DNA of 64,000 nucleotides from Ptychodera flava. Its lineage: Eukaryota; Hemichordata; Enteropneusta; Ptychoderidae. Made by a program: the position numbers and the translations under genes. Positions 31,384-43,380 of this stretch are shown piece after piece. The number at the start of each line of letters is the position of its first letter. The first letter of the stretch is position 1. The notes below the pieces were generated by a model. The model searched no databases and was not told the origin of the DNA. It saw only the letters and a program-made list of their open reading frames with translations. The stretch spans positions 4,144,501 to 4,208,500 of the forward strand of contig NC_091942.1 of assembly GCF_041260155.1 (NCBI RefSeq), in the 5' to 3' direction.

Positions 31384-34373
31384 TTTGTTTGATCCATGTT
31401 GTGCCAAGGGGTCACAGTAGAGGTCGTCATCAACACTTTTAAACATACAGGTTTTAATTTAACAAGGCACTCACATTCGTCCCAGTTAAATATTCCTTAT
31501 ACATGCCCTGGTCGAGTTAGGATACGGTAAATCACATTAGGCGCTTTAAATAAAATTCTATGTTTGCCGTGTTGGTTGGTTTTCAGAGAAAATTAAGAAA
31601 GCAAACGCAATTTTAACACTATTACAAATAAAAATATTATTTTTCCAAAGGAAACGAAATAAAAATTGAACCTATGTTAATACACTTGTGTTTTTTGTCT
31701 GTGTTTTTTCTGGCTGGCTGTAGGTTTTTCAAAAATCCAAGGACGGAAAACAAAGAATTTTCTTTAAATGGCCTTACCAAGTGACGCTGTGTTCGTACTA
31801 CTTATTTTGTCACAATGGTGACAACCAGATGTGAGTGACAGAACGACATGTACATCCCGTCCTTGTGCTGTACGTAAATGTGTTCCTGACACGCCTAGAG
31901 GATTATCTGTTTTCATAGCGATATTGTCGCCAGGTTAGAGACAGAAGAGGCGCCAATTCAGCAGAGCGAAATGCGGACAGTGACACCATTACGAAGAGAG
32001 TCGCGACGTTCACCATAAGGCCCTCAGGTCAAGCTATGAAATGAACAGTATGAATAAAATGCTTGTGAGCAGTAAATAAGATAAAGTTGTCTGACTTTCG
32101 AAAAGGTAAACTTTAATTACTGAAAAATTTTATATTCAATAAGAAATGAATGTCTTACAATTGAAGGACAGATTATCTTAGCCCAAGAATTTGGCCATTC
32201 TTCAATTTTAAGGTTGTTTTCTGGGCTACATTTAAACATAAATTGTCAAAGTTGATAATAATGCAATCCGCACTTGTGTCCTTATAAGGGTAGTGTCATC
32301 ATGTCTGGCCTTGACTCATGGACTGGACCTTTAGACTGGACTTTGGCATGAAAAATCGCATTCATAAACTCGATACAGAATTTCGGAATGGAATTTTCTA
32401 ATCAGACTATGATGAAATTTTAAAGCATGCTTTAATATTTACTCGATGATGGTTTTTGTCAATCTTGCTTTTGTGTCATCGATATCTGTTGAAATACACG
32501 CATCGACAGCGGCACGACATCAGCAACATCAACGGCAGTACATCGAGTTCGAAATCCTGCCTGTTACTCTCTCATTACTATGCAATTTTTACAACAGTTG
32601 TCATGTTGGATGTAAATACTGCATCACAGCACAACGTTTATACAACTATTTACCCTATGACAATGATAGGAAGTTCATCTTTGCATGCAAGCTGTTATTT
32701 TTTAACATTTCAAATGAAATGGTGATATTTTTAAGGCATCAAACTTCAATAGTTCATCAATCGAAAACACGATACAGTTCCGAATATCGAAATTCAAGTA
32801 GCCTTATTTCAAAGATGGAGTGAGCTAGAGTCTAAAGTACAGACGGGAGCAAACATACATGTTTCGAAAAGATGATAAAATGAAATACAATGCTTCCCTC
32901 CCTGCCTATGTCCACCACACCGTATGACTTTACTATTAAAATATCTTTCGTCTTCGTTCACGCATTTGCCAGGGAATTTCTTCTATGTTCGGGTTCCCCT
33001 CCCTCTCCATCTCCGTACGTGACAACCCTCTGTACAAGCTCATCAAATATTGATATGCCAGGCATTCGCTTCTGATCATCTATAACGCACTACTGTCAAA
33101 TGTATGGGAACTGACAAGCATGGCAAAACCACAGGGAGAAATACGAATTTCACGTAACCTTTGATGATAGCTGTGACATTTTCAATAATGAACTTAACTG
33201 AACTTGAAACACGGCGGAGGGACAGTGCTTTACACAATAATTGCAACGATTGAGCACTTGACCACACACTGCCGTTAGTCAATTAAACACTGATAAAAAG
33301 GATGTTGTGTTGACCTTATCAAGAATCAGTCATTTGATATTCCGCAGTATACTTAACCGTGAAAGGTCATTAGTATATCGCGAGACATTGACCGACGTGA
33401 TAAGTTCAACTTCAGTCCCTCCACCTACTGTGGTTCAACACAATAGTGTCTAGATAATAACAGTGTGGTCAAGTCACCGGGTTTATAAAGTAAATTGAGC
33501 ACAGGGTATTGCAAGTAATATTCGTCTAGAAGTTCTGAATATGATCAAATGTCATATATTAAACTTCTTTCATTATACAAGCCTGACCTGCGTCTAGTGT
33601 GTGCCTATTACTTTACCCTAGCTATTTCAGTATAGTATTTCAAAGAAAACAGTCTATATCTGTTAATTGCCCTCCCTAATCCCCTTCATTAATTTGTTCT
33701 GCCGATCCCCAACGTGGCGCTTATCGCCCGGACCAAACAACTCGTTAGCAGCTCATAAGGTATAATGAAAAAGTTTAATACATGACATTCATCGATCATA
33801 TTCATAACTTCAAAACGAATATTGCTAGCAATACCCTGTGAATAGAGTGGAGACCATTGATAAATTACAGAGTTCTCTATCAGAAATATCACAGATATCA
33901 TCAAAAGAGAGTGTAATATTTTGATTTTCGAGTAGGTTCTGTGGTAAAACGGCGAAAAAGGCACAAGCAGTGACGGCAACAGCAGCAGCAACAAAAACAA
34001 CTTTAATCTAAAAAATCAAATGGTAGATATCTCGGGAACACTCGGGTAATATTTTGATGATTCTTTTGATAAACAACAAAAAATGTCCCTTATTCGAAGA
34101 GTTTGGGCATCTACGGCTGCCACGATCACTTGTTTGCCGTGATATGATATCACTCTGACAAGCTGTCAAGACCACTTGCTCAGCATGATTGCGCGAAATA
34201 ACACACCTCAGATGGCTATGTTACTATACCGATTGCCTCACTATGGTGATAGTGACGTGGTGTGAAAGTTGGAAGCTCATATCCACGACAGGCGCTGATC
34301 TCCGAGCATCTCTCGCTTTGGAAAAGTGATCGATACATTTGTTTCATCGACGGTTATTTGCACGTATTTTCCA
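31384..34373. other. Intergenic; possible promoter region at right end
   Basis: No exon is supported. 33766-33841 is a diverged half-copy of the palindromic element at 7017-7196. The last few hundred bases precede the start codon of the vWFD gene and should contain its promoter, but no clear TATA or other box was recognised. Confidence 0.45.
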
Positions 34374-34463
34374 ATGGCGTTGACGAAACGGCTCGTCTAC
34401 TTTTTCGCGTGGCTGGCCGTTTGTGCCGCCGCGTCGATTGAAAACAAGCAAAAGCCAGAGACG
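34374..34463 (+). CDS. vWFD gene exon 1 (signal peptide)
   Basis: ATG in CCAATGG context. The 30 codons end at a gtaagc donor in phase 0. The hydrophobic core YFFAWLAVCAAA followed by small residues is a textbook secretory signal. An ATTT microsatellite begins right after the donor (34473-34502). Confidence 0.75.
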
Positions 34464-37400
34464 GTAAGCGTATTTTATTTATTTATTTATTTATTTTATT
34501 TACCCATACTGAACCCAACAGGCGAAGCCCGATAACTGGATTTAGTCGATATAAAAATGTGCAGAACAAAGCAAAATTTAGGACAAGACAGAGCAAAGAA
34601 GAGCACACAGAAGAGTGGTTTTTTTACAAGGACAATTACCTTTTAGTGATAAGCTGTATAATCGAAGTCCTCACCCGTACTTGTAAAATTGGCAAAAAAA
34701 CTCGCATAGGTGTTCCTTTTGCGGGGTATGATTGCGTTTTTTCATTTGTTTACGTATACATGATTTCCATGGAAACAATACCTGAAATAAACTTCGACCA
34801 CAGTGCCTCCGTATAGTTTGGAGGGACTATGCTGAGCGCGAGGGACTATGGTCAAATCTTTAGTGCACAATCCGTGTATACTCCATTGGTATTGGTTTAT
34901 CATTCCTGAATATGCACTCTAAATCTATACTCAGTAAAATGTTTCGAAAGATTCAATACTAATCTGTCGCACTTCAAGAAAACGATGTATCAGCGTTCTG
35001 ACTCAAGGCAAAAAACACCTTTTTATTAATTGGAGTAAACTTTGAACGATGTCACATGACGCTTTTGTCAGCCTATGTTGGTATCAGCAAAACGAATGAG
35101 TTGAAGGAAACTGTTCAATGCAACTTTTCAGCGTCACTCTATCTTCACAATGCTTATTTGTTGAAACTTCTTCAAGAATCCGCATCGATGAAATATCGCC
35201 GGTTTAGATATTAAGTCATGGGAAACGCGCAGGCTATTTTCGAAAAGACGTGTCCATTAGCAGGCGAGTGGCCGGTTTTTTCATCATCAGCGGGTTAGGA
35301 TATGTAATTGTTTCGCTCAGCGGGCAATGAGCAAGGAAAAGCCTAACAGGTTGACAGAGAGTACGATTCGGTTGTTTTCAAAGATTTGCCAAGATGTGTG
35401 GAGGAGAGGGCATTTTGGAGCTTTGTATTTGGGAGAGGGGGGTTTCGTTTGGGGAAGCTGGGACAAGGTTGGGAAAGTCGTACCTGTTTTAAATTGTGAT
35501 GGGAGGGCATCTACGAACAGCTTTATTTGTCTCCCCTTTTGTTCAAGATACTTTAGAAAGATAGATTTAGATGGAAAAAAAACAGTAGTTAGATTCTAGA
35601 TTGTTACTATGGGTGATATTATTCTAATTTTCCGTTCACAAAACACCTCGGGGGAAGGAACTTGAAAAAATCAGAGGCGACTTTTTAGAATATCACCCAG
35701 GTGTTTGCATACGCAGCCTAACCATTTGGTATGTTACACTTTGGAGACTGTGCTAATAAAGCAAGCGCAGTCTGCAAGTATCGTCTGAAAGTATAGACAC
35801 ATGTAGGGCGCTACCGCTTTACTGTCTGTAGTGCAAGCATAGCTTGCGCTTATCAAAATTTGAGGGGCCAAAGCAGCTGTCAACGTTGTACGAAACCAGT
35901 TACGCGACAAAATTGCGAGGAGTGTATTGGGTCAAGAAGTTAGGCTAAACAGCTTGAACTGTAGGGTAATTCAGTCTGAATGTTCAGTTAGAGGTGACGA
36001 ACGTATTTGAATTTTTTAGAATTCATACCGAAAATCGAAATTATATAAAATTTTCCTTGTTCATTGTTTGATAAGTTACAGGCTATGCTTTAATTTGCTT
36101 CCAAACGAAATTTGATGGAAAGAAAAACGAGTCTACGAATAGCACAAATACCATCTTCAAATCTCTATTTTGAATTCAGAGACAATTAGAGGAATGTAAA
36201 ACAGCGTCGTGTAGGTTAAGTCCTTTTAATAAGCCCGGTCTTCTGTGCCTGGCTACATCATACGCACTAGTTTAAATTCATCAACTTGCATGGACTGTGT
36301 TCAAGTTTTGGTCTTCGTTAAAGGTATAGGCTGTGTTCACAAACACCAGTCTTGATTGAGGTGGCGGGAGAATCGAGCAAATTTTCTCTGAGCTGAAAGT
36401 GTCCCCTAAAAACATTAAAATGATTACGACATATTTTATAATAATTCTGAAGTCTCCTCGAGAAAGAGTTGTTTCCATTCCGTAGAGGCGATGGCAGGCT
36501 TCCCGTTTCATTGTTTCATACGGAAAAACACCGTTTTTGGTAAAAATGCGAAAATGCGATCATTAAGGCATTAAAAAAAACACTTTAAAGAAACTACGTT
36601 GTAGGTTAGCTCCCCTAACCTGCCAAAAATGTATAGGTGATTGATATATGCACAAACTAAATCTAACATGACATTTATTAGTAAACGTCATGTAATTATT
36701 AATGTCTGTTTCGATGAGTTAGCTTCCCGTTCTACCATAATAGCGTACGGCATGACGCAACGCAAAATGCTTTACTGGCATGACGTATCACATGTCATAG
36801 CGCACCGCATGACGTGTGCATGAAGGCATGATTGATGCATGTCATAACAGCATGTTTCATTAACGGTCGAACTGCCTGGGCCGGCATTTCATTCTATACG
36901 CCATACGCTAGATCTCTATAACTTTAGACCTAATTATGACAATCAATTGCGATTGAGAAACTTAAAAACTTCACCTTCAAAGGGAGAATTAATTTTCACA
37001 TTTTAGTCATGAAGTTGCACATTGAGACTTCCATTTTCCATCAATCGTGTCCTCTGGTTTGTTTGACAGATACCGTTCGTATCTCTGGCTGAAATTGTAG
37101 CCAAAATGGAAGAAAAACATTCTGAGAGTAGCAAAGCCAAACGACAGGTCGAAGCGGACTTGATCGAAGAGTTTCCTGAAGGTTTGTATAAAAAATCTTT
37201 TGTTTTCAAAATATCTGCACCAGACGATCATTCTAATGTTTCACTTTTTAGCGTTTTTAACAACGGCATGCCCATGAAGAAAATATAGTAAGCCTTTGAG
37301 CGCTCTATCTCGATATAAGGGTCCGTTGATTATTAAAGAGACATACAGCGAACGAAAATCATAGCGTTTGACCTCAACCGCCCACCACTACACGAAAATT

Positions 37401-40400
37401 TGAAAATGCGAAAATAAGACCGCCAAATTGTCATTTAAACTTCCTTCTAACGCGATATATTGCTGAAATAGTTTAATAGAAATTTAAACTGCTGACATGC
37501 AGTGACTGTTTCAGAGTAAATCTGAATTAATGTGATTAAGTCTTGCACATATACCAAGTCACTGGCGAAGGGTCGAACCCGAAACGTCCGTATTTTTAAT
37601 CCTCTACACCTAATGTTTTTATCTGTTGTTTTTCCGGCATTGTAATTTTATCTGTTTTACACTCGCACTGGTGCGGTTTTTATACCTTTCTAAAGGTTTT
37701 TACGGAGTTAATTCAGGGTTGGCGACCATTTTGAATTTAGGTGTCGTTTATTGAATATTTGATAATAAGTTGCTGTATTACTAACGTTTTGCACTGTGAC
37801 CCCTGATTTTTATTTTTGATTTCGAGTTTAGAGTCTCCTGAGGAAAGTTTGTGCAAAAAGTTTAAATCTTTCAATTTCAGGCGCGCACTACCCGAACCAG
37901 CCTGAGTGCGCATGGTCAGTCCGGACTGATTGCATAGGGGATAGATTTTTTGGTTTCTTTCACTGTGCCATGTATTTGTCTTTTGACAATCAGAAGTTTA
38001 TCACCATGCTGCATCCATTATCTGATGCGTTTGATTGCCTAATATGCCAAAGCAAGCAAGGGTAGATTACTAATCTGTGGATGCTGTCACCAGATTATCA
38101 TCGGATTAACTTTGAAAAATCTGATTTATCTACTGCAAAGTTTCTCTGAAGTTCATTTCTATCTGCAAACCTTTCCTTAAAATCTCGCCTTAACCCTTTG
38201 AGCGCCAAAGTCAACTTTTGTTGCCTCTATCAAATATACCTCAGTCTATTTTTTTTCAGATTTTTCTCAAAAATTTGATATAAAACTGCAGCCAATGAAA
38301 AGTGATGTCCATTTGGTACAAAATTAAGCTTATCTAAAAAAACCCAAAAATTCGTAAAAAATTGCAAAATATTGCTCTAAAATTTTAGTGGGAAAAATTG
38401 CACTAAAAGGGTTAGAGTCAATATGCTGCCATATACGTACATATTGAAATGAAAATACCTGCCTGAAAGGTGATACGTGTGGCGATGACTGTTATGAGGC
38501 AACAGGCACCTTCAAATTCTGTGAACACTGAAGAACCGTCTTGTCATCTTACATTTACAAGAGTTAGAAAAATTTCATACGCAATTCTTTTCTTTCTCTA
38601 TTCGGTTCCTGATCTCTTTTTCTGTTTTACCTTAGAGCCAGCCTTGGCTTACCAGACATACAGAACGTGTAATCACATCATCCTGCTAGTGATCGACTTT
38701 TCGGCGGATGAAGGCGGCAGTCCCATATTTCAGGGTGGGACCTTGTCGTATCTGTCATATAAGAGGGACGAACCCCCAACGAACCCGGTTTATGAGGAAG
38801 CGGAACAAGTTGTTCCAGGTGTGGACCCCGATTCTCCGACATTTCTTTCACCTTGGCTGGGATATTACCCAGAATGCAGCACTGTTGTCTTCAACGCGAC
38901 GCTGACCAATGCCGCGGGTGACGTCACCGCACACGGATCTTTTCAAAGAGAGTTGGGTAAGTATTTTAACATGTGAGTCTATCTCCTAATGCTGAGTTAC
39001 TTCATATACCATGTGCGAAAATGAAACTTATCGCGGATTATCTCTAACATCCTTATGGTGTTGCGAGTACACAGAAGAATGAATTTTATAATATCAATTT
39101 TCTGCGCTCTAGCCTTGTAGCCTATTTGGCAAGACCAATTAAATTCTTTGTTTCGCGTCTACTCAACATTTCTGAAAGGTAAGCGATTAAAACCGCTCAG
39201 AAAATTTTACACAAGCAGGTTTTATCTTTACTTGATTGTTTCCATGCATGCACCCATTCAAGAATCACCATATTCAAATATATCGTGCTCTTTCTTTCCA
39301 GAAAAAAACTCCAAAGACCTACTCGAGTGAGGGACATGCACACAAAAACAGAATTTCATTACTTCGGCCTGAGTAATCGGTGGTCGAAAGTACAAAATGA
39401 ATCATTACACGTTACAGATAGGGAGCCAGACACAAGTTAAACATTTCGAAACTGTATAGGCATTGTACATAAGGTAGAATGAACCTCGGCGATAAATATT
39501 CGACTCACAAACTTTTACAATCCCTCTTTGGTCTACCAATTGAGGGGAGGGCGGCTCATTCTAAAGCTGATGGATTACATATATTTTTCAAGTTTACTTT
39601 TGTGAAGTTGAAAATTTGATTTTCGCCACAGAGTTAACACAGCGATGTTGCATTTTGAATTTCAAGTGTCGGTAAAGTGTTGATAATTTGTGTCTCCAGT
39701 ACCAAATGTTGATGGGTGACACCAGATTTGTTTTCTTTATTTCCGAAAGGGAATGGTTCTAAAGTTCCCTTAGTTTGAGCAAAATAAAGTTGTTTTTATA
39801 ATGTCGAGGTGCGTACTACCTTAATTGTGTGCGAATGTAAATTTGTAAATGATCATTTCCATATCTGCGTGTAGGAGAAAAGTCATGTTGTGTCACTATG
39901 ACGATCGGTTACTCGGATTTTAGTGACGTATAAGGAAAAAATATTCATGTAGAAGCTCACACTCTTTTTTAAAAAAATCTTTTCTATAACTCCTTCAAAT
40001 AAGTGCCTTTATTTTATTTTCTCAACACACAGCTTGTAACTGCGACACTGGAATAGTGAAAGGTGATCCACATATCCTCTTGTTTGACGGCACGAAAATC
40101 GAGATCCAAAGTGACTGCACCTACATTTTGGCAGAGGACTGCGAAAACGTGCCTCCGCTATGGAGTATATCTGTTACAAACGGGGCTCTCATTGGGCGCA
40201 GCAATCGCCGACGAATCGAGGCCGGTCACGTGTCCATGTACAGCCACAAGATTGACTTGTACGAGAACAGCACAGTCAAAGTAAATATACTTTTATGCAT
40301 AATTTACAGAAATGGTTTTTATGCTAGATATAATGAAGCCAAGATGCCGAGATAGAGTTGGTCGAACCAAACAGCTTTTACAATAATTTCACATTCTTGG

Positions 40401-40947
40401 TGAAGTAGCGTCTCGGGTACTGGCTCATTTTATTTAAGGTAGTTAACGCCTCGACATCGACATTTTGCCTATTCCCTATCAAAATAATAAATAAAAATCA
40501 GAGGGTTGCCACACAGAATTTGGTACAAGGGAAACAAATTACTCAATATTTACCGACACTTGTAATTCAAAATGGCCGCCTTCCCAGAGTTAACTCAATG
40601 GGTAAAACTATAACTTTCGATTTTCACAAAAATAAACTGGTGAAAATTTTGTCAAGATGAATCCCCGCAAACGGTAGGCCATAAAAGTGTTGCAGAGAGT
40701 CTGTCTCCGAGGCGCATGCTACTTTAAGTTGAACCTTCATTTACACGGGAGTAGGCCTCTGATATTTTCAGCCTTTGATTCTCTTCTCAATGCTATCTCT
40801 CACAGAGAAGGTGCAAAATCACCTAACATTCAGTTTGCTTTTAGAATCACTCAGCTCTGACATGATGCTTTGAAAATGATAGATTGCAGTGTTCATGATA
40901 TGTAACGAAATTCCTGATCACCATCACCACTATCACCACTACTACCG

Positions 40948-40999
<52 letters not shown>

Positions 41000-41138
41000 A
41001 ACCACCACCACCATCACCACCACCATCATAACCACCACCATCATCACCATCATCATCATCATCATCATCCATCATCATCATCATCATCATAACCACCACC
41101 ACCATCACCACCACCATCATAACCACCACCATCATCAC

Positions 41139-41186
<48 letters not shown>

Positions 41187-41187
41187 A

Positions 41188-41249
<62 letters not shown>

Positions 41250-41294
41250 AACCACCACCACCATCACCACCACCACCATCATCATCACCACTAC

Positions 41295-41339
<45 letters not shown>

Positions 41340-42615
41340 AACTACCTCCACCACCATCATCAGCAGCAGCAGCAGCGGCAGCAGCAGCAACATGATCGTT
41401 CGGTATGTTGTCTTCATAAGTGTTCTATCAAAATATGACAAATGCACATAGTTTATTTTTGTTTTAAACTCTGCAGTGTGACGGTCGTTTTCTGAGAAAC
41501 CAAAACAGCGATATAGCTCTGACCCCTGACCTCAAGATTGCCATCGTGCGGGCCCCCGGTACGGTGGGTCTCATCCTACCGATAGAGGACGACATTTACG
41601 TCGAGTTCGACACTGATCACACGATGAAGGTAGGCTTGAAAGAGAAACGTTGGCAGGGCAGAGTGTGCGGTCTCTTCGGTAATGACAACGGTGATCCGAG
41701 GGACGACCTCTTGGTGAACGGTGTCGTCGACCCGAAAGGATTCAAGAAGAGATGGGAAATTAGGTGAGTCATGAATACGAAACACTATTTATCAGGAAGT
41801 CACTTTACATGAAAGAAAATTTCAGCATATTTTAAAAACGATTCCTTGGCAATGAAATGCAAAGTTATCCCGCTGCAGTTCAGAAAAGGGTCATATTAAT
41901 TTGTTCGCTTAATTTGGCTTGTGATATATTACATTAGAAAAATTCACTTCAAATGAAACTCAAATTCTGACGGTTCAATAGAATAGTTTGCAAACTTTCT
42001 TTTTAGCTTTAATAACTTTCAGCTGAGTCATTGAGAGAAAAACGCCGATTTCCCCTCAGGGGTAAGAGAGAAATTGAGTTTCACACTGTGTTGACCAGTT
42101 AGATACTCTGAATGTCCACGCCTCAGCTTATGGAATCTCTCACCCACGGTAATGCGCCCCCAACGGCACAGGTAGGCTTGTCCAAAGGCAAACGTTTATT
42201 GAAAATCCTTGCTTGTTTACTCCAGTTTCTGTAGCACGGGGTTACAGAAAACCTGAATTCAGAGCGGGAGAAAGACACACTGCGAAGCCAACGGCGGACT
42301 GCGAGAAGGGTTTTAAAACAGAGTTTTGCAGTCAGATAGAACAAATATATCTGACATCCGGGTACTTCATAACGACGTTGCTGACACGGGCAAGCTTATC
42401 ATGACGTGTCCATGTACACAATATGGAGAGAGGCCTATGACAGCTCATTACAGTTTGACTTTGTTACCAACGCCAATTTTAAATTCATTCGGTTTATTCA
42501 TTTATTCACTCACTCACTCATTCATTCACTCCCCCATAAATCCGTTTATCAGTCGTCCGTTCATCTTCTTGTCGTTTTGTTTTTTATCTATTTCAGCTGT
42601 CGCAACGAACAGTAA
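34374..42615 (+). CDS. Predicted secreted protein with C-terminal vWFD domain (six exons)
   Basis: Exons 34374-34463, 37070-37181, 38636-38956, 40033-40280, 41477-41763 and 42597-42615 join without a frame break into 1077 bases (358 residues and TAA). Residues 1-21 are a signal peptide (LVYFFAWLAVCAAAS). Residues 31-68 are charged and include AKRQ, a possible basic cleavage point. Residues 69-174 form an unrecognised region with two cysteines. A von Willebrand type D domain starts at GDPHILLFDG (185-194), has a CTYILA motif, and ends with CGLFGNDNGDPRDDLL (321-336). In most vWFD domains the CGLCGN motif has a second cysteine; here it is phenylalanine. Full-size relatives (vitellogenin, mucins, zonadhesin, VWDE) are much longer, so this is a small single-D-domain protein of unknown role. 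The last exon and the middle joins are the least certain. A possible extra exon lies at 37881-38061. Confidence 0.7.
34470..34560. repeat. (ATTT)n-headed retroposon fragment
   Basis: A TTTA/ATTT run is followed by 'acccatactgaacccaacaggcgaagcccgataactgg' text. A simple-repeat head like this is what the reverse-oriented tail of a LINE or SINE looks like. A similar ATTT head occurs at 58478-58515. Confidence 0.4.
35000..37069 (+). other. vWFD gene intron 1; nothing recognised
   Basis: AT-rich intron with no supported exon. The 90-codon frame at 35327-35599 and the others have no motif. Confidence 0.45.
37070..37181 (+). CDS. vWFD gene exon 2
   Basis: The acceptor TTTGACAG ends at 37069. The exon is 37 codons plus one base, with a gtttgt donor that is weak. 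The peptide is charged and helical (EIVAKMEEKHSESSKAKRQVEADLIEEF), open in the phase left by exon 1. Confidence 0.65.
37555..37690. repeat. Possible dispersed repeat with GGGTCGAACCCGAAACGTC phrase
   Basis: The phrase 'gaagggtcgaacccgaaacgtc' resembles text found near the ends of several animal retroelements (from memory, not verified). Only one copy occurs here. Confidence 0.25.
37881..38061 (+). CDS. Possible additional exon of vWFD gene (CUB-like start)
   Basis: It follows a good acceptor (TTTCAATTTCAG) and continues exon 2's phase with GAHYPNQPECAWSVRTDC, close to the YPNxxxCxW start of CUB domains. It stays open for 60 codons to GG|gtagat. No donor that I can see leaves the phase needed by the next exon, so it may be alternative, a terminal exon, or a chance frame. 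Confidence 0.35.
38191..38414. mobile_element. 220-bp MITE with TA target duplication
   Basis: It runs ACCCTTTGAGCGC (38193) to its partial complement GCACTAAAAGGGT (ending 38412), flanked by TA on both sides, as in Tc1/mariner-type insertions. It is A/T-rich inside and noncoding. Confidence 0.65.
38636..38956 (+). CDS. vWFD gene exon 3 (unrecognised extracellular region)
   Basis: A long pyrimidine tract and CCTTAG end at 38635. The exon is 106 full codons with phase 1 on both sides and a gtaagt donor. The peptide includes TYRTCNHIILLVIDFSADEGG, LSPWLGYYPECSTVVFNATL and a sequon NAT. Base composition is clearly richer in GC than the flanking introns. The open frame upstream of the acceptor is poly-pyrimidine translation and is not counted. 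Confidence 0.7.
39530..39824. mobile_element. TTAA-bounded short element, copy 1
   Basis: Its right end reads 'atgtcgaggtgcgtactacc' then TTAA (39821-39824). Its body matches, in reverse orientation, the element at 40434-40727: 'gaatttcaagtgtcggtaaa', 'gtaccaaat' and 'gagttaac'. The left end is not sharp. Confidence 0.6.
40033..40280 (+). CDS. vWFD gene exon 4 (first half of D domain)
   Basis: The acceptor CTCAACACACAG ends at 40032. It is two bases plus 82 codons to a gtaaat donor in phase 0. It encodes CNCDTGIVKGDPHILLFDGT, the calcium-binding start of a vWFD domain, and SDCTYILAEDC. Confidence 0.88.
40434..40727. mobile_element. TTAA-bounded short element, copy 2
   Basis: TTAA at 40434-40437 is followed by GGTAGTTAACGCCTCG. 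The right end has CGAGGCGCATGCTACT followed by TTAA at 40724-40727, an imperfect terminal inverted repeat. It lies inverted with respect to copy 1, on the other side of the first D-domain exon. Confidence 0.7.
40918..41385. repeat. ~470-bp CAT/CAC/CAA compound trinucleotide array
   Basis: Runs of CAT alternate with short CAC and TAACCACCAC blocks. Higher-order copies (a TAACCACCACCACCATC block) recur at about 40998, 41090, 41185 and 41249. It ends in CAGCAG-type units at 41360-41388. It lies in the intron splitting the vWFD domain. The poly-Met, poly-His and poly-Asp frames it creates are not genes. Confidence 0.95.
41477..41763 (+). CDS. vWFD gene exon 5 (second half of D domain)
   Basis: The acceptor CTCTGCAG ends at 41476. 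It is 95 codons plus two bases to a strong gtgagt donor. It encodes the D-domain end: IYVEFDTDHTMKVGL, then WQGRVCGLFGNDNGDPRDD. The residue after CGL is Phe, where the family usually has Cys. Confidence 0.88.
41764..42596 (+). other. vWFD gene last intron (proposed)
   Basis: No better continuing exon was found in the required phase. The CArG/GT-rich and Ser/Thr frames here are incidental. It ends in a strong pyrimidine tract and TTTCAG at 42596. Confidence 0.4.
42597..42615 (+). CDS. vWFD gene terminal exon (proposed)
   Basis: The exon follows an excellent acceptor (TTTTTTATCTATTTCAG). It completes the split codon to Ser and adds CRNEQ and TAA. The added cysteine would suit the final disulfide of a D domain. 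It is very short, so it is only a proposal. Confidence 0.4.
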
Positions 42616-43298
42616 GAAGACGCCACTTGATCCTAACAATTCAGACAACATGGTTTCGCCAAGAGATTGCTTGTTGATTCTATCATATCGGGCTGAACAC
42701 CTTTCTTTCCTATATTCTTGCAAAAACTTAAATACATATATCCTATGTGTCATGAATTCTCTCTAATTATAGAACAACTATTGTGCACTTGAAATGTTCG
42801 TCTGTCCATTCTTTGTGAGATCAGCCAGGGCTAATCAGTTTCTTACAATACAACAGGGTAGAGAAATTACACAATACATATGTCACAAACTGGATGACGC
42901 CAAAACTATTAAAGACTCGTTATCCGAGGGATAACTCTTGTTAAATTTTGACTTATGCGTAACTGATCCTGTCAGCCGGAAAATCGATTGGTCAGGTCAC
43001 GACACAGGTTTGTGCAAGCGCTCAGAACATTTTTACATTCCGCAATCAATAATTTATTGGTTGAATAAATTTTGATCAGTAAACATAGTGATATAAATCT
43101 TTAGAAGGGCATGATCAACGATGTACTAAACGTGCTAAACCTGTTGGCATACAGTCCCACCCTTCGAATAGCGATACTTGGCTTGCTCACTGCACTGTTT
43201 ATATATACGTATACAATATGTGTTGAGTGCAAGCTGCAAAACGGGCGGGCGGTAAACTGTATATCTCTCCGCACATTTATTGATTGTTGTAAAATGCG

Positions 43299-43302
<4 letters not shown>
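42616..43302. other. Downstream of vWFD gene; nothing recognised
   Basis: Probable 3' UTR at first. No canonical signal was located with confidence and no exon is supported. Confidence 0.4.

Positions 43303-43377
<75 letters not shown>
43303..43377. repeat. (TA)n microsatellite, about 75 bp
   Basis: Pure alternating TA after 'gcgtaaa'. It is responsible for Tyr/Ile-repeat false frames on both strands. Confidence 0.95.

Positions 43378-43380
<3 letters not shown>

Noticed and set aside
38470..38530. Cys-rich frame GDTCGDDCYEATG as an extra vWFD exon
   Set aside because: Every available donor would create a stop at the junction with the next exon, so it is treated as chance.
40893..41447. Poly-Met/Val/Asp and poly-His frames
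   Set aside because: Translation of the CAT/CAC array in an intron.
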